A DNA stretch of 64,000 nt from assembly GCF_023856365.1 (NCBI RefSeq), contig NC_064555.1, positions 15,076,254-15,140,253 of the forward strand, given 5' to 3'. Origin of the DNA: Brienomyrus brachyistius. Lineage: Eukaryota; Chordata; Actinopteri; Osteoglossiformes; Mormyridae. This document shows, piece by piece, positions 47,489 through 59,467 of this stretch; the stretch's first letter is position 1; each line of letters starts with the position of its first letter. Both the position numbers and the translations under genes were made by a program. The notes below the pieces were generated by a model. That model ran no database searches, was not told the DNA's origin, and saw nothing but the letters and a program-made list of their open reading frames with translations.

Positions 47489-48544
47489 ATGTCCAAGGCT
47501 GACTGGGGCTTCTTGGAGCGCTTGCTGGAGGAGGGACAGGAGCACTCGACGGGCATTGGCAAGGTGTGGCTGACGGTGCTCTTCCTCTTCCGGATCCTGA
47601 TCTTGGGCACGGCGACCGAGTCCGCTTGGGACGATGAGCAATCCGACTTCATCTGTAACACGGCTCAGCCCGGGTGTACGCTGGGCTGCTACGACAAGGC
47701 CTTCCCCATCTCGCACTTCCGCTTATTCGTGCTGCAGGTCATCTTCGTCTCTACGCCGACCGTCTTCTACTTTGGCTACGTGGCCTTTCACAACAGAAGG
47801 AGAGTGAAGGAATTGGAGGAGGCGGAGGTACAACACTTGGTCGCAGGAAAGGACAGGGGTTGCAATCATCTGACTGTTAATGCGAATGTCAAAAAGGTGA
47901 CTAAGGGCCATACAGGCACCTTGGTGCGGTCTAAGCTGAAGGGCAGGCTACTCTGTACTTATATACTTAGCATCTGCATAAAGATGATGATTGAGGTGGG
48001 CTTTATGTTGGGGTTATATTTCCTGTATGGCTTCTTCATCCTCTCCAAGTTCGAATGTGAACGCCTGCCATGTCCACACATGGTGGACTGCTTTGTCTCC
48101 CGGCCCACCGAGAAGACTGTATTCACCATCTACATGCAGAGCATCGCTGGGGTCTCCGTGCTACTCAATGCTATGGAGCTCCTCAATGTCCTCCAGTTGG
48201 TCAGAAGCCTCCGCCAGGAGAAGAAGCTCCTTAAAAGACACCAGGATTTGATGCTGTCCAACGTGGGCCGCATATCCCCTTTGCAGTGTCCGCCATTCTG
48301 TCAGGAGAGGTGTGAGCTGTCGATGAACTACTCCCAACCGTACAAGGACTGCATATTGAAGGAGAACAAGGAAAACCAAGACCAGGGCATGGGCCAGTGT
48401 TCCCCTACAGCTTCACTGCCAACCTGCTTGAACTATCCCCCCCCCACCTTGACCTCCTCATCCAAGCCTGACTCAAAAAGGTCATCTCACAAAGGAGACA
48501 GAAGCCACACAAAGAGCACCTCCCAACAGAAGCATTATGTCTGA
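47489..48544 (+). CDS. gja4: Gap junction protein alpha 4 (connexin 37 / Cx39.4-like), complete coding exon
   Basis: Encodes a 351-residue connexin, a plasma-membrane protein whose hexamers dock between cells to form gap-junction channels for ions and small metabolites. Seen: cytoplasmic N-terminus (1-22), M1 (about 24-44), first extracellular loop with the C-x6-C-x3-C signature (C56, C63, C67), M2 (about 78-100), cytoplasmic loop (101-154), M3 (about 155-183), second loop with C-x4-C-x5-C (C190, C195, C201) followed by [10 protein letters not shown]4 (about 210-236) and a Ser/Lys-rich tail ending in KHYV. The start at 47489 is chosen because the connexin N-terminus begins there and a splice acceptor ends at 47479; the open frame upstream is intron. 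The tail resembles the Cx37 ending (QYV, from memory), and convergent smim12 supports gja4. Odd: MSKADW replaces the usual MGDW, adding two residues, and the E1 loop has TLG between C63 and C67 where TNV is common. Family assignment is nearly certain; orthology to gja4 is likely. Confidence 0.95.
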   Translation: MSKADWGFLERLLEEGQEHSTGIGKVWLTVLFLFRILILGTATESAWDDEQSDFICNTAQPGCTLGCYDKAFPISHFRLFVLQVIFVSTPTVFYFGYVAFHNRRRVKELEEAEVQHLVAGKDRGCNHLTVNANVKKVTKGHTGTLVRSKLKGRLLCTYILSICIKMMIEVGFMLGLYFLYGFFILSKFECERLPCPHMVDCFVSRPTEKTVFTIYMQSIAGVSVLLNAMELLNVLQLVRSLRQEKKLLKRHQDLMLSNVGRISPLQCPPFCQERCELSMNYSQPYKDCILKENKENQDQGMGQCSPTASLPTCLNYPPPTLTSSSKPDSKRSSHKGDRSHTKSTSQQKHYV

Positions 48545-49410
48545 CAGGCGATGTTCGTAACTGTGAATTTTTTTTCCATGGGGTGGGTAGGCCTATGAGC
48601 ACATTGGGTACATTCCGTTCCGGCTCCTTGACTGATTTCAGAGACACTGGGTCTCAGCTCATCTTTGGCTGGTGTTGCATATCCCGTGGGCCTCACTGGT
48701 CAACCCTGGCACATAGACTTGGCAGCGGCTTAGGTTGATGGTCTCGGGCCGAGCCACAGGCTGATTCGTCACGCCGATCGGGCAGAGGCTGTGTAAACGG
48801 TCCCTGGGACCAGCTCTCTGGTACTGTATGGGGACACGGATGAGGTGGGAATCAGGCATGAAGAGGAGCTGCCGAGAAGGGCAAAAGAGGAAGCCATCTT
48901 GTGTTGCTACATCGAGACGATCAGTACGGTACAACGGCAAGGATTTTCAACAACGTGAGCATTCTGAAAGAGTGCTGATGCTGAATTCACATGTAGAATT
49001 TTTTATATAATTTTTATGTTAATGTACAGCTAATATGATAAAGTTTATATTTTTATCAAAAAACATTATTTAAATCTATCGAATTAATAGTATATTTATT
49101 GAGACAGAAAATGACTTGCACAATATAATAGTTTCTCACCCCAGTATAAATGACCAAATGTAAATAGTTAAGTATGGTATGTTTAGAAGTTGGTAAGTAA
49201 ATAAGTGAAGCTAATTATCACAGTCTCTGTTCCCAAAAGGATGCACAGGTTTTAAAAGTGAACACCTCTATAGTGAAATTATAATATTGTTCGTTGTTTC
49301 TGTGTGATGATGAGGTTTGGGTTTGCCTTCACATACTGTAAAATGTTAATGTGTTTGTGTTACTGATTCATTCATTCTGTGCGTGAAATAAAAGTTTCTT
49401 TTAAATGCAA
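48545..49410 (+). other. gja4: gja4 3' untranslated region (inferred)
   Basis: AT-rich, repeat-free sequence between the gja4 stop codon and the first good polyadenylation signal. The open frames within it are short and unlike any protein I know. The extent is inferred from the AATAAA at 49387; the true cleavage site would be about 10-30 bases past that signal. Confidence 0.5.
49387..49392 (+). terminator. gja4: Candidate gja4 polyadenylation signal AATAAA
   Basis: This is the first canonical AATAAA I find on the coding strand downstream of the gja4 stop, about 840 bases past it, with TG- and T-rich sequence around it. Assignment rests on position and motif only. Confidence 0.5.
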
Positions 49411-52400
49411 AGGCTAAAATCTATTAGAATCATTAGTAAATTAAGGTGGGATATTTTACACTACATTCTGTTTCTTACTATAGGCTTTGATTCCAGGCAT
49501 GTTCAGCTGAACACATTAAGCCATATTTATCTGGGTGTTTATATGCACAGAGGTGGGTCACCGGGTTTCCTTCTGGGGTTGCTGTTTAAATCCGTCCCCT
49601 GATGTGCGTGTGAGTAGTGTGTGTGTACTCCATGTATCCTTTTGGATACATTAGCGCCCCCCCCCCCCCACCCCGCATTAACCACACTCTCACTGAGCCT
49701 CTGGACCACCTCATGGAAAAGCGGTCTCTGAAAATGAACGGATGCTATTTGGTTTTCGCTGACCTTGGGTTTTAACCTTGTCCAGACCTTGGTTAGGAAT
49801 GGGCTGCATACTCCTCTGGTTGTGTTTTTTTCTACTCGCTGTCAAATGTATAACAGCACAAAGGCAACGGTGCTGTTTCCGATTGATCACAGCATTTGGC
49901 CGTAGAGGACTAGTCAATAAGTGGATGTCATGCCCGGCTCGTCCGCTCCTCGTCCGCCCCCTGATTACCCACGTGTGCTTCCCTGATCGTCTCCTGCTGT
50001 ATCCGATTACTTTGATTAGTCCTGTCCTGTTTTAAGTCCTGGTCTTACCTGTTTGCCCTGTCCGTCATTGATGTTAGTTGGCGTCTGATGTATCCTGGTC
50101 CCCGTCTCCTGATTAAACCCCGTTTACCCCTTATTCTGCCTGCCTGCTTCCTGTTTGCTCGCTTGCCCGAGCGATCGCCTGCTTAGTTAACAGCGATCGT
50201 GACAGAGGACATACGTGGTTTTGAGTGAACAGCAACAACATTTTTTTCATGGCCCTGTTTCACGAAGCGAGATTTTTTTCTTTTGCTTAGCCTGATAACA
50301 TGCCAGATTTAACGTAGTTTTTGCAAAGTGTAAATGAATGAAGATAAAGTTTGCTGGATTTAAATCCAACAAGTTATCTGGCTAATCAAGAAATTCAGCT
50401 TCGTGATACAGGTCCAGAATTTCTTGGGCTGCTTGATTTTGTGTTAGTTTGACTGTGTTTGGTTTTGAATAAGCACATGATCATTTACCTGCCTACTACA
50501 CCTATGGGTGGACAGTAAAGTCCTTTTTCCCGGTTTCAGTGTCAGTGTAGTTACTGTGTTCTGCCTTTGTGGGGCAGGATAGAGTTCATCGACACAGTGA
50601 TGCAGTGTGACTGCCTGCCACTCTGCGTCTTAGTTTTTGTTAGGTCACAGATCATTGCCAATCAAAACACTCAGAAGTATATAGACAGATACTTATTCGG
50701 TGCCTTCAAGTCAATGTTGGCTCTTGGCAGCCAAATCGCTGGCACTTCTCCAGAAAGTCCCTCCTGAGTCCACACTGACACAGTCCAAATTAAAGGTTTA
50801 ATATTGTCCTTTGTAAAATGATAACTTAAAAAAAATCATAAGGTCCTATGCTGAAGGAAGTTGATAAAAAAACATTAGTAACACTTGGGAAAAACCACAA
50901 GTTTCAATGACCCCGTGCAAAGGGAGCAGCTGGTCTATGGGGATGTTAAACAGAAATAGCAATTTTCTATTTTTCAGAGAAATTTTCCCACAGATGCCAC
51001 TATTTATATACAAGAATCTGCTCAACTCAGCCTGTCCTCCAGCAATTATACTAGTTAAAGCTGAAGGAAGCTAATGAGACCGTTTAGATAAGCAGCTATT
51101 TACTGTATGTGTATGACAAAGCATCACAGGACACACAGGGCAGTTACCAAGGCCTCCGCTGGGTCTTGGCACTGAGTCCCCGTTCTCCATTTGGCACGAC
51201 TGTTATTGATAGAAATGCTCAAATCCGCCACTGCAACGTGATTTCGCTTTTGCTTCATTCTGTCACATGCACGCGTGTTTAATTCTCACACTGCCCTTCC
51301 CAGTCCGGTCATTTCCAGCCATTTCCTGATAAGCGCTTCTTTCCAGCAGGAAATAGCCCTCGGTGGGAGGAGTCTGAGCGGAGTTTACTGTCTGCCCTCT
51401 CGGTCTTAAATAGAAAACACGAGCGTGGCATTCCGTGCTTAGCTTTTCTCCAAGCGCACGGATTACACGCTCTAGTTGTGTGGGGCTGTATTCACCCGAG
51501 TTTGTTTTTTCCTATAGCTGGTACAGTGGGGGTCGGGTCACGACACAGAGAACCCAGGGGTCACCAAACAGTCCAACCCTTTTGCTACCAATGCCCGCCA
51601 TGTCCAGGGATTACTCAGGAACGCTGGCCAGCACAGCCCCCCCCCCCCCTTCCGCCAACCAAACGAAAACCCTGCTGTTGCTTTGTGCCGAACTGGTGAT
51701 GACCCCTCACCCAAACTCATTTCCAGCGTCACCTGCAATCTATCGTTATGGACCTCTTGCCTGTGGCTTGATGTCATACATACTCATGAAAATACACGTG
51801 ATTAAATTTGACTGACTGTCATTATTGCTCTTAAAGAGAATTTAAATGAGTCATGATGCCACTCGTGGAGGTATCCCATGTGCACCTGACTGTACTGTCT
51901 GAACTGACCTGACCTCACCTTTCTCCATGCTGCTTGCATCACCCAGCCGTTTTCTGGGTTTTCCTCTAGCTGCTAGAAAGCAACGTGCTCAGCTGAGCCC
52001 CTCTCACTGTTTCCTGCATCCTGGCATTGTTAGTGCCCCTCCCCACTCTCGTGTCACTCAGCAGAGACAGGAACCCATGCCGGAGTGCAGGAGGCATCCC
52101 AGCATGATAACCACTGGGACGCCTCGGGCCACGCGTCACATGTGCCAAACTTGGCTGCCCAGAACTGCCAGAGACTGTGCACCAGCTGAACCGAAGAAAG
52201 CCACTTCCCTCTCTGAAGCCATAACGGGCACCGGTGCCCACAGTCACATGACGTGAGAGGGAGGAGGGGATTGGGCTAAAAATAACATCAGCGTGTTGCC
52301 TGGTTATTCTTCAGTGAAGGTCGGCCCTTCGCATTGATGATGTTGTGGTTAGTTAATGGGTCACAAATCCACGTTCTGGAAAGTGTACTAATCATGGTGG

Positions 52401-52944
52401 AGCGTAATACACGCCTTTTGGTGTCTCCTGCACGCTAACATGCACCCACACGGAGCATAAGAATGAAAGTATGACTTTCTGTTCATTCCCGGGCTTATAT
52501 TGGGAACTTGTCCTACAAGCTAGAGAGGAAGTTCGCTGCCTTTGACTTTTCTCGCTTCTCCATTGTTGTCTCAACAGATAAACCTGCAAGGATTGTTCAG
52601 ACGGACAATAGCCCTGTGCTGGGAATTGCTCTTGTTGTTTCGATATGCTATATTTTCCAATACACTGGACACCCTGCTGCAAATGGCAAAGTGGGGCAAA
52701 GGGATTTGACCACAATGTTGACCTGAAAACCCAAGAAAGGAAGACTGCATGACCACCTTGATCTTTGGAGGACTTCATTAGGAAACAATGCTTTGCCATT
52801 AGCACAAGTGCATTGGGGTGCCTCTGTTCACATATCCCATAATACTTTGAGACAAACGCATATATAAACATGTTATATATAAGATTTAGGTCCAAGCACA
52901 GGGTCAGCTATTTGTTTGGTGTCCCTGGAGCATTTTAAGGGGTT
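49411..52944. other. Intergenic; no gene seen
   Basis: C run at 49656-49669, another at 51639-51648, and otherwise unique sequence. Open frames at 49778-50035, 51435-51815, 51927-52256 and 52392-52895 show no recognised domain. Confidence 0.5.
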
Positions 52945-53050
52945 AACGGCCTCACACAAGGGCCTGATGGAGATGTGAGCATTCAAACAAGGATGGGACT
53001 AGCACTAGCAACCTTCTGACCATTAGCCAAACTCGCCGAGCCTCACATCA
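52945..53050 (-). mobile_element. Degenerate tRNA-derived SINE, minus orientation
   Basis: CATTCAAACAAGGATGGGAC, GCAACCTTCTGACCATTAGC correspond to the complement of a B-box and A-box region like that at 40381, but with many changes. Confidence 0.45.
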
Positions 53051-53184
53051 CCCCGTTAGCAGGGTATCTCAGATATGTCAATGTCCCTGTATATCATCGT
53101 ATCAGGCCTCCTTGGGTGCAGAATTAAATGTAACGTTCTAAGAAATGCTAGCAATTTCTACTTCCCGGTTCCTTTTCTCTTATA

Positions 53185-53645
53185 CAATCGTGTGTTGCTT
53201 AGCAATAGGGTTACGCTCTGAGAAATGCATCATTAGGCAATTTTATCTTTGTGTGAACATCACAGAAATTTGTGTACTTACACAAATCTAGATGCAACAG
53301 CCTACTGTACAACTAGGCTACAACGAACTTTCTTTTTGTGCAGCAGAAACAGTACTCTGTAAAATGACAGTAAAAAGTACAGTACTGTATAGTAAATGCA
53401 TAAAGCAGTAAAATAGTTGTTTATTATCATTATTAAGTATTATGTACATACCAGTATGTGCTATACTTTTGTATAGGAAGTTTGTTTACAGCAGGGTCAC
53501 CTCAAACCCGAGAGTAAGGCACTGTGCTCTGACGTTACTTGGCGAAAGGAATTTTCGGCTAGATCAGAGTGTAATCGTACGGGATCACCATCGCATGTCT
53601 GATTCATCATTGACTGAACCGTTTACATGAGTTGTACATGGATTG
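53185..53645. mobile_element. hAT-like DNA transposon fossil, about 460 bp
   Basis: Begins CAATCGTGTGTTGCTTAGCA, then GAGAAATGCATCATTAGGCA, TGTGTGAACATCACAGAAAT, GTACTTACACAAATCTAGAT and GCAACAGCCTACTGTACAAC. Ends TTGACTGAACCG, then GTTGTACATGGATTG, a diverged inverted match to the start. Flanks CTCTTATA and CTATATAA share five of eight bases, consistent with an old 8-bp duplication. From memory the left part closely resembles a DNA transposon consensus known in mammals; I cannot verify the family. Confidence 0.6.
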
Positions 53646-54929
53646 CTATATAATGTTCTGAATAGTTTTGTGTTCACTTATTAGTGAGTACAGGAGTGTA
53701 TCTGTGCTTGGCTGAGAAGGCCTGACTTTGGTGTGACAGAGTGTGTAGTGTCTGTGTAGCATGTCGGTAGTCTTTAGTGTAATTGCCTTTGTCTGTGTGT
53801 GTGTGTGTGCCCTACCTCACATTCATCATAACGTACCATCTTGAGCGTGTCATCCTGAGTGTGTTTATGTTTACAGCTCGTGTGTTTCTTCAGACAAGGC
53901 TGTGGGTGGGACTTGGGCCAGTATGACCTCAGTTCAAAGGAGGACACTCTCAGCGGACTGTGGGAGCAGCAAACCCCTGACCGTGTGAAACAGGAAGATT
54001 CGAGGACGGGGGATATGCTGCTGGTCCCCGCCCTCTGTCCTGGGACGCTGCGAGATAACGGACTGAATGGGCCGCTTCTCATTGTGCGTAAACCTGGCCA
54101 ACATCCTGCCAGTCGCTACATGGACACATCTATCCCCGCAGCCTTGGTGATCTGGGACAATGGGATTCCACCCAGCCTGTAGCGAGACATACTGGAAATT
54201 TCCCTCGATGAACTGGAGTGCAGATTTTAGGCGAGGTTAAGACTTTGCGGTCCAAATCTGTGGATGTGTGGCTCTGAGGGTTAGGGTCCTGTGACCAGTT
54301 AGACACTGGTTCAAAGTGAGAATAATCATCGAAATCAGCATCCCCACATGACAGAACCCAACGGAAACTTTTGTTGGCACAGCTCCCTACAGTTTGAGAC
54401 GCCATGACAATAAACAACTAAAAAATAGGTCTTGACACAGACTGAGAATAAATAGGAGACGCAAAATACACAACAGAGAGACGTAAATGCAAAGTATGTG
54501 GTCAGTACAGCAGCATATGCAAATCACATCACAGCTGTGCCCATAAGGAAGGTTACTAAGCCTCAACACTCCAGGGACGGACTGTAAATAAAAGCATCTG
54601 CAAAAATGATTAATGCAACACCAATAAATCTTCCATAATTCAGCTGGTGATGGAGGTCGTACTGCTGGAGGCTTCATTAGAAATATACAGGACTATGAGT
54701 GTTTATTAGTATATGCACTTGACCGTACTTGTGTTCTCTTGTACCCGTTTTCCGTCATCCTCCGTTGCCAAAGACCAGTTCCAATACTAAGAACATAAGT
54801 ATAGAGGACGGTAAAAATCCCTGAACGTCATTTTTGCTCCACCCCCAGATATCAAGGATCCATCAGTTGCATCCTTACCAAATGAGACCAATCCCATGAT
54901 TCATTGCACACCAAGTTTATTCCTGGGAG

Positions 54930-55010
54930 GCAGGTTAGCAAGACCGGTCTTGCCAAGACCACAAGTACGGTCTTTGCGTTCTTGGTACTGAGAACCACTC
55001 TACCAGTTTA
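54930..55010 (+). mobile_element. Dispersed repeat Y, copy 2
   Basis: GGTTAGCAAGACCGGTCTTG, CCAAGACCACAAGTACGGTC, TTTGCGTTCTTGGTACTGAG. GCAAGACCGGTCTTGC is a perfect 16-bp palindrome. The reverse complement matches 26935-26975. Confidence 0.55.
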
Positions 55011-56194
55011 TTGGACTTCATACAGACACATGAAAATAGAAGGACTGATCCAATGCTGTGAAAGCAAGTAAACGGGAGTCAGGATCTTGAAGTCTGTTTC
55101 CGATCTGGGGTTTGGGACAGATCCAATCCTGCGGGGTTAAGGATTTCTTTCCATTCGAATATGAAGTCGTTATCATTATTCATGTCAACCATTGTGGTGA
55201 ACTACATTATTCATCCTTCTGTTTCATGCACATATATAGTTCACCCTGTTATCACTATGAAATTGCTCCAAGGCTCTGTGTCATACATTCATACCACAAA
55301 ACCATTATGGGCCTGGCTGAGGTCACAGCCCTGGCGTCAGGCAGCATGCCCGACTTTACAGCTTAGAAAGAGGCATCTGCCTTAATGACAGCAGGCAGGA
55401 GCTCGGAAAACGGGTTTTATGGGGTAGGAAGTATATTTGTAGTTTCACCCTCTGGAGAGTGTTGACAATTAAACACCAAGCCACCACTAACCAGTTTTAC
55501 CTATAAACTTGCTCTTTTAATCAAACCCTAAATATCCTTTGAGGCAATTCGTAAGCAATGAGCAATTCATAGATTATTTTGCTGTAATAAATCAGATCCT
55601 GTTACTTCCTGTTATATAAGGGTTTCAAATCTTGCATTATTCATCTTTTTTTGTTAAATCAGACAGCACGAGGAGGTTACTATTTAAACTTCAATGGCAG
55701 AAGTTAAAATTCTAGGCTAATGATTTTTTCATCCACTGTGACCTACTTCATTGTTTTCTTTCACTGTAATAGAATTGGGAAATGTCATTAAGGCTCTCTT
55801 AAAAGCATAATGGGGTGCGGAGGCTCCCTTGTTAGTGATGCAGCCTCACAGATTTAGGGGGGTGGGAGCGTGAGGGGACCTTGAGATTTTGGGGCCCATG
55901 AAAGCATATAATTTTAGGCCCCAAACCCAGAGCAATCCAGTTATTTTCCAAATTTTTTGAGTGCCCCTGTTATCCTAACTCACCCCTCCCAACCCCACCA
56001 CCTTCCATTACAGTGTTTCTGGGCTAAAGTCATTGTTTGGGCCCTACTTACACCGTTATGTGCCACTGTAACAACCAACTTTGGGGCCCCTTACGAGGGA
56101 GCGCTGTTAGCCCAGCACCACCAGCGTTCAATTCAATTCCTTCCCACAGCTTGACGTGTGAGGAGACAGAAAATGATCCCATAGGACTGGCATC

Positions 56195-56315
56195 CCTAAA
56201 TTTCCCAAACTGTGTGTGCACCCTTTGTCACACTAGCATCCCATCCAAAGTGCACCCCGCCTGTGTCTCCCGGAGCAGGACACAGGATAAGCCATTATGA
56301 AACATGGATGGATGC
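56195..56315 (+). mobile_element. SINE 3'-end fragment
   Basis: AGCATCCCATCCAAAGTGCA, CCCCGCCTGTGTCTCC, CAGGACACAGGATAAGCCAT and ATGAAACATGGATGGATG match the 3' body and GGAT tail of the SINE family seen at 33690 and 44068. Confidence 0.65.
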
Positions 56316-57354
56316 ACTCATGCCAACTTAGGTAAACACATTCCGAAGATTAGATCATATCACATCACGCACAAAAAAAATAAAAAATTCTACTGCTCAG
56401 ACGTTCAGATGCAATCATTGCGGAAATTGCAAAGCCCTGATAAAAAAATAACTTGAACATTTATTATTTTTGAAAATGCAGCTCACCCACACTTCTTATA
56501 TTCCAATAAATAAAAATGTGGGACTTGAGGGTGGAATGGCAGCTTCTCTTCTGCGCCAGCAGACTTTGCATGGGTCTCCTGCCATAGACATGTGGTTTAG
56601 CCCTTAGCTGCCTGCAATGGATTCCAGGTCCCTATGATGCAGGTTTACCAGCTAGAAGCTGGATAGAAATATGGAGAAAACTGACTGTACAGCAGCTTAT
56701 TCTATTAGGAATTGTGCTCAGGATCTTAAAAACACTTATGCTGTCTGTAATTTCATTATTTAAATCTGAGGCTAGCTTGTGTCACTGTCAAAATTGCATC
56801 TGTGAAAAAGGTTTTAAATATTCGAAAGGGAAATAAGAACCAAATCTGTCTATTGTGGCAAAGTAATGTTAACTGGGGAAAATACAATCGCACAGACAAT
56901 TTGATGATTACTGGTACAAGCTACCAAATAAACCAAGACTGAATAATTGTTACAGCTTTTTTTTTTGCGTTCAGGATGAAAATTACAAATTTTCCAGGGA
57001 AGTTTCCTGTTTCCATTGCATTGTCAAAGCAACAATTTATCTCACCCCTAACCACCCTCCCCCAGAGAGAAACATTCCCAGGAAATTACATCCTTGCCAA
57101 ATTGTTTTGCCCAGTGATCCTGATACCCAGCCCCTCCCTGCCCCTCCTGGAAAGGATGGTACCACCCACACATATGGGCTATGAAGGAGCACCACAACAG
57201 CATGCTGGTCCTCAATACATTTAGACTGATTGCCATCAAAACTGATGGAGCCCTGATAACAAAATCACAGTGCTGTTAATAAAACACACAGCGTCCCGGG
57301 TTGATTGAGACACTGAATCAACCCACTTGCATTTTCTACTGCAACTTCACAGGG

Positions 57355-57500
57355 GGCAGCGTGTGGCCAAGCAGGAAACGCCCCCATGCCTGTGATCGGA
57401 AGGTCACTGGTCTGAGCCCAGTACCAGCAGAACTCTCGTGTCTGTCGGTCCTTGGGCATGACCTTTAACCCCCAGCTCCTGCACCCCTCTGCTGCCAAGC
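57355..57500 (+). mobile_element. tRNA-derived SINE fragment
   Basis: GGCAGCGTGTGGCCAAGCAG, GATCGGAAGGTCACTGGTCT, GAGCCCAGTACCAGCAGAAC, then CCTTGGGCATGACCTTTAAC and CCCAGCTCCTGCACCCC. Same family as 3230 and 8155, here with more of the 3' body. Confidence 0.7.
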
Positions 57501-58149
57501 TTGACGTCACCTACATGTGACGTGTGTCATGAAGAGCAAGACGAGGTAGGCGAAGAGAGATTTTTTTTTTCCCCCAAGGGAATCAACAAACTCATTAAGA
57601 TATAGATACAGAAGATAAGTATAGCTTGTGCTGAAGTGGCTGCTTGCATTTAATTTGCATACCACTACCACCGAGATGAACAAAACATTTCTATTCTTGA
57701 TATACATCCCAGGGCGACTTTATGAGAGAGTACGTGCATGTTATCATCAACCTTTTGTCTGTCCGTTTTTAGCCTTGTGGCAGAAAAGTAGCTGAAGGAC
57801 AGGCTTTGGTGTGACGTAACAGCATACAGCTAATGAGCTCGACTCAGACAAACCAGTTAGAGGATAAGTGTTCTAACAGAGAAGTTGTTTGATCTCTAAT
57901 GTTCCGGGGGGAGGGGGGGGGGTTTGGGGTTCTCTCCCGGGACAAAAGCAGTCATGCTGGTGCCACAGTCTGCTTCACAGGGGAAGGCCCAGCTGTGTCA
58001 CCATCACCGGAACCACGACATGTACGGTAATCAGGCTCCATCTTAACTCAATGCGGTTCAATTGCAAAACATCCACGACAATGAGCCGAATATGTAACAA
58101 TTAGGTTAAAAGTTATTCAGCATATATTATTTAATCCTAATTGTGATTT
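57501..58149. other. Non-coding; no gene seen
   Basis: AT-rich sequence with a G run at 57906-57922. The left border of the LINE (58150) is approximate. Confidence 0.5.
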
Positions 58150-59390
58150 CCGTTATAATTCGGACCAGTGCCACCTACATAAGTTCTCGGATGATACGGC
58201 CATCATCGCGTATCAGACAGGAACGATCAGGAATACAGGGGGGTCATCAGTGACTTTGTCGGCTGGTGTGAGACTAATGCTCTCCAAATCAACGCCAGCA
58301 AGACGAAGGAGATGGTCATTGATTTTAGGAGGAAGGCACCCCCTCCAACACCGGTGAGCATCCAGGGAAAAGTCATTGAGGTAGTGGACTCTTACAAGTA
58401 CCTGGGTGTTCACCTCAACAATAAACTGGACTGGACTACAAATACTGACGTCCTGTATAAGAAGGGCCAGAGTCGACTCTACCTGCTGAGGAGACTGAGG
58501 TCCTTCGGAGTATGCAGGACCCTGTTAAGGACATTCTACGACTCTGTGGTGGCATCCGCCCTTTTATATGCAGTGGCCTGCTGGGGGAGCGGATGCACGG
58601 AAAGGGACAGAAGCAGAATTGACAAACTGGTGCGGAGGTCAAGCTCTGTACTGGGATGCCCTCTGGAGACTATGGAGGTGGTGGGTGAAAGGAGGATGTT
58701 AGCGAAGCTGACATCCATCATGAACAACCCACATCATCCCCTGCATGAGACTGTGAGTGCGCTGAGCAGCTCCTTCGGTCAGAGACTGATACACCCTCGC
58801 TGCAGGAAGGAGCGCTTTCGCAGATCAGTCATCCCGACAGCAGTTAGACTCTATAACACATCATGATGTCATGAGTCACCCAGACGCTACCTCTAAGGTC
58901 ACCATTACCTACCACTTCATACATAACGCACCTTATAGAGGTATGGGCATGTGCATGTATATGTGTATGTATATGGTTCTGCATCTACAGTTTACGTATA
59001 TGAAGAGGTATATCTGTATGATAATGTATGGATGTATGTATGTATGGATGTATGTGCATTGCACGAGTGTATATATGTACATGCCAATACCCAGCACTAC
59101 CTGAATAGTAAATTGTAGCTATAGTAGTTAAATAGTCGATATTTATTAATACTTGCACTTTTCCAAAACCCACTATCCACATTTCATACTGTGTATGGGT
59201 ATACATAGGCACTACTATTGTATTAGTGTTTTATCTTATTTTATATTATTTTTATCTCTGTATTCTTATTCTTGTATTTTTTATATTCTTTACTCCTGTA
59301 ACTCTTTCTTGCTATCTGTCTGGAGCTGTGATAACACGCAAATTTCCCCACTGTGGGATCAATAAAGTCCTATCTTATCTTATCTTGTTG
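58150..59390 (+). pseudogene. 5'-truncated L2/Rex-type LINE: reverse transcriptase C-terminal part and 3' UTR
   Basis: The first readable coding is FSDDTAIIAY (about 58184-58213), a variant of the polymerase YADD/FADD box. The frame then shifts between about 58205 and 58239, and from 58240 to 58866 a clean frame reads VISDFVGWCETNALQINASK, then SYKYLGVHLNN, LRRLRSFGV and YDSVVASALLYAV, ending RLYNTS. These are hallmarks of the C-terminal half of non-LTR reverse transcriptases of the CR1/L2/Rex group in fish. About 520 bases of 3' UTR follow, with (TATG)-rich microsatellite at about 58940-59070, ending in the typical TGGGATCAATAAAGTCC followed by a TCTTA-type tandem tail at about 59390. Dead on arrival: 5'-truncated and frameshifted. 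Confidence 0.85.
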
Positions 59391-59467
59391 AATTGCTCAT
59401 TTCACAGCTTTTTAGTGTTTTCGTACTTATAAACCTGTTGTACTCAGGGTCTAACAAGACCACTACA

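Larger units (their letters stand above)
53646..57354. other. Intergenic; short repeats and a few unexplained open frames
   Basis: GT tract at 53792-53808. A plus-strand open block at 53878-54182 follows two acceptor-like sequences (TTTATGTTTACAG and GTTTCTTCAG); its protein is not recognised. A (TTTTTTTTT)GCG run is at 56958. SINE tail remnants occur at 56195-56315. Confidence 0.45.
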
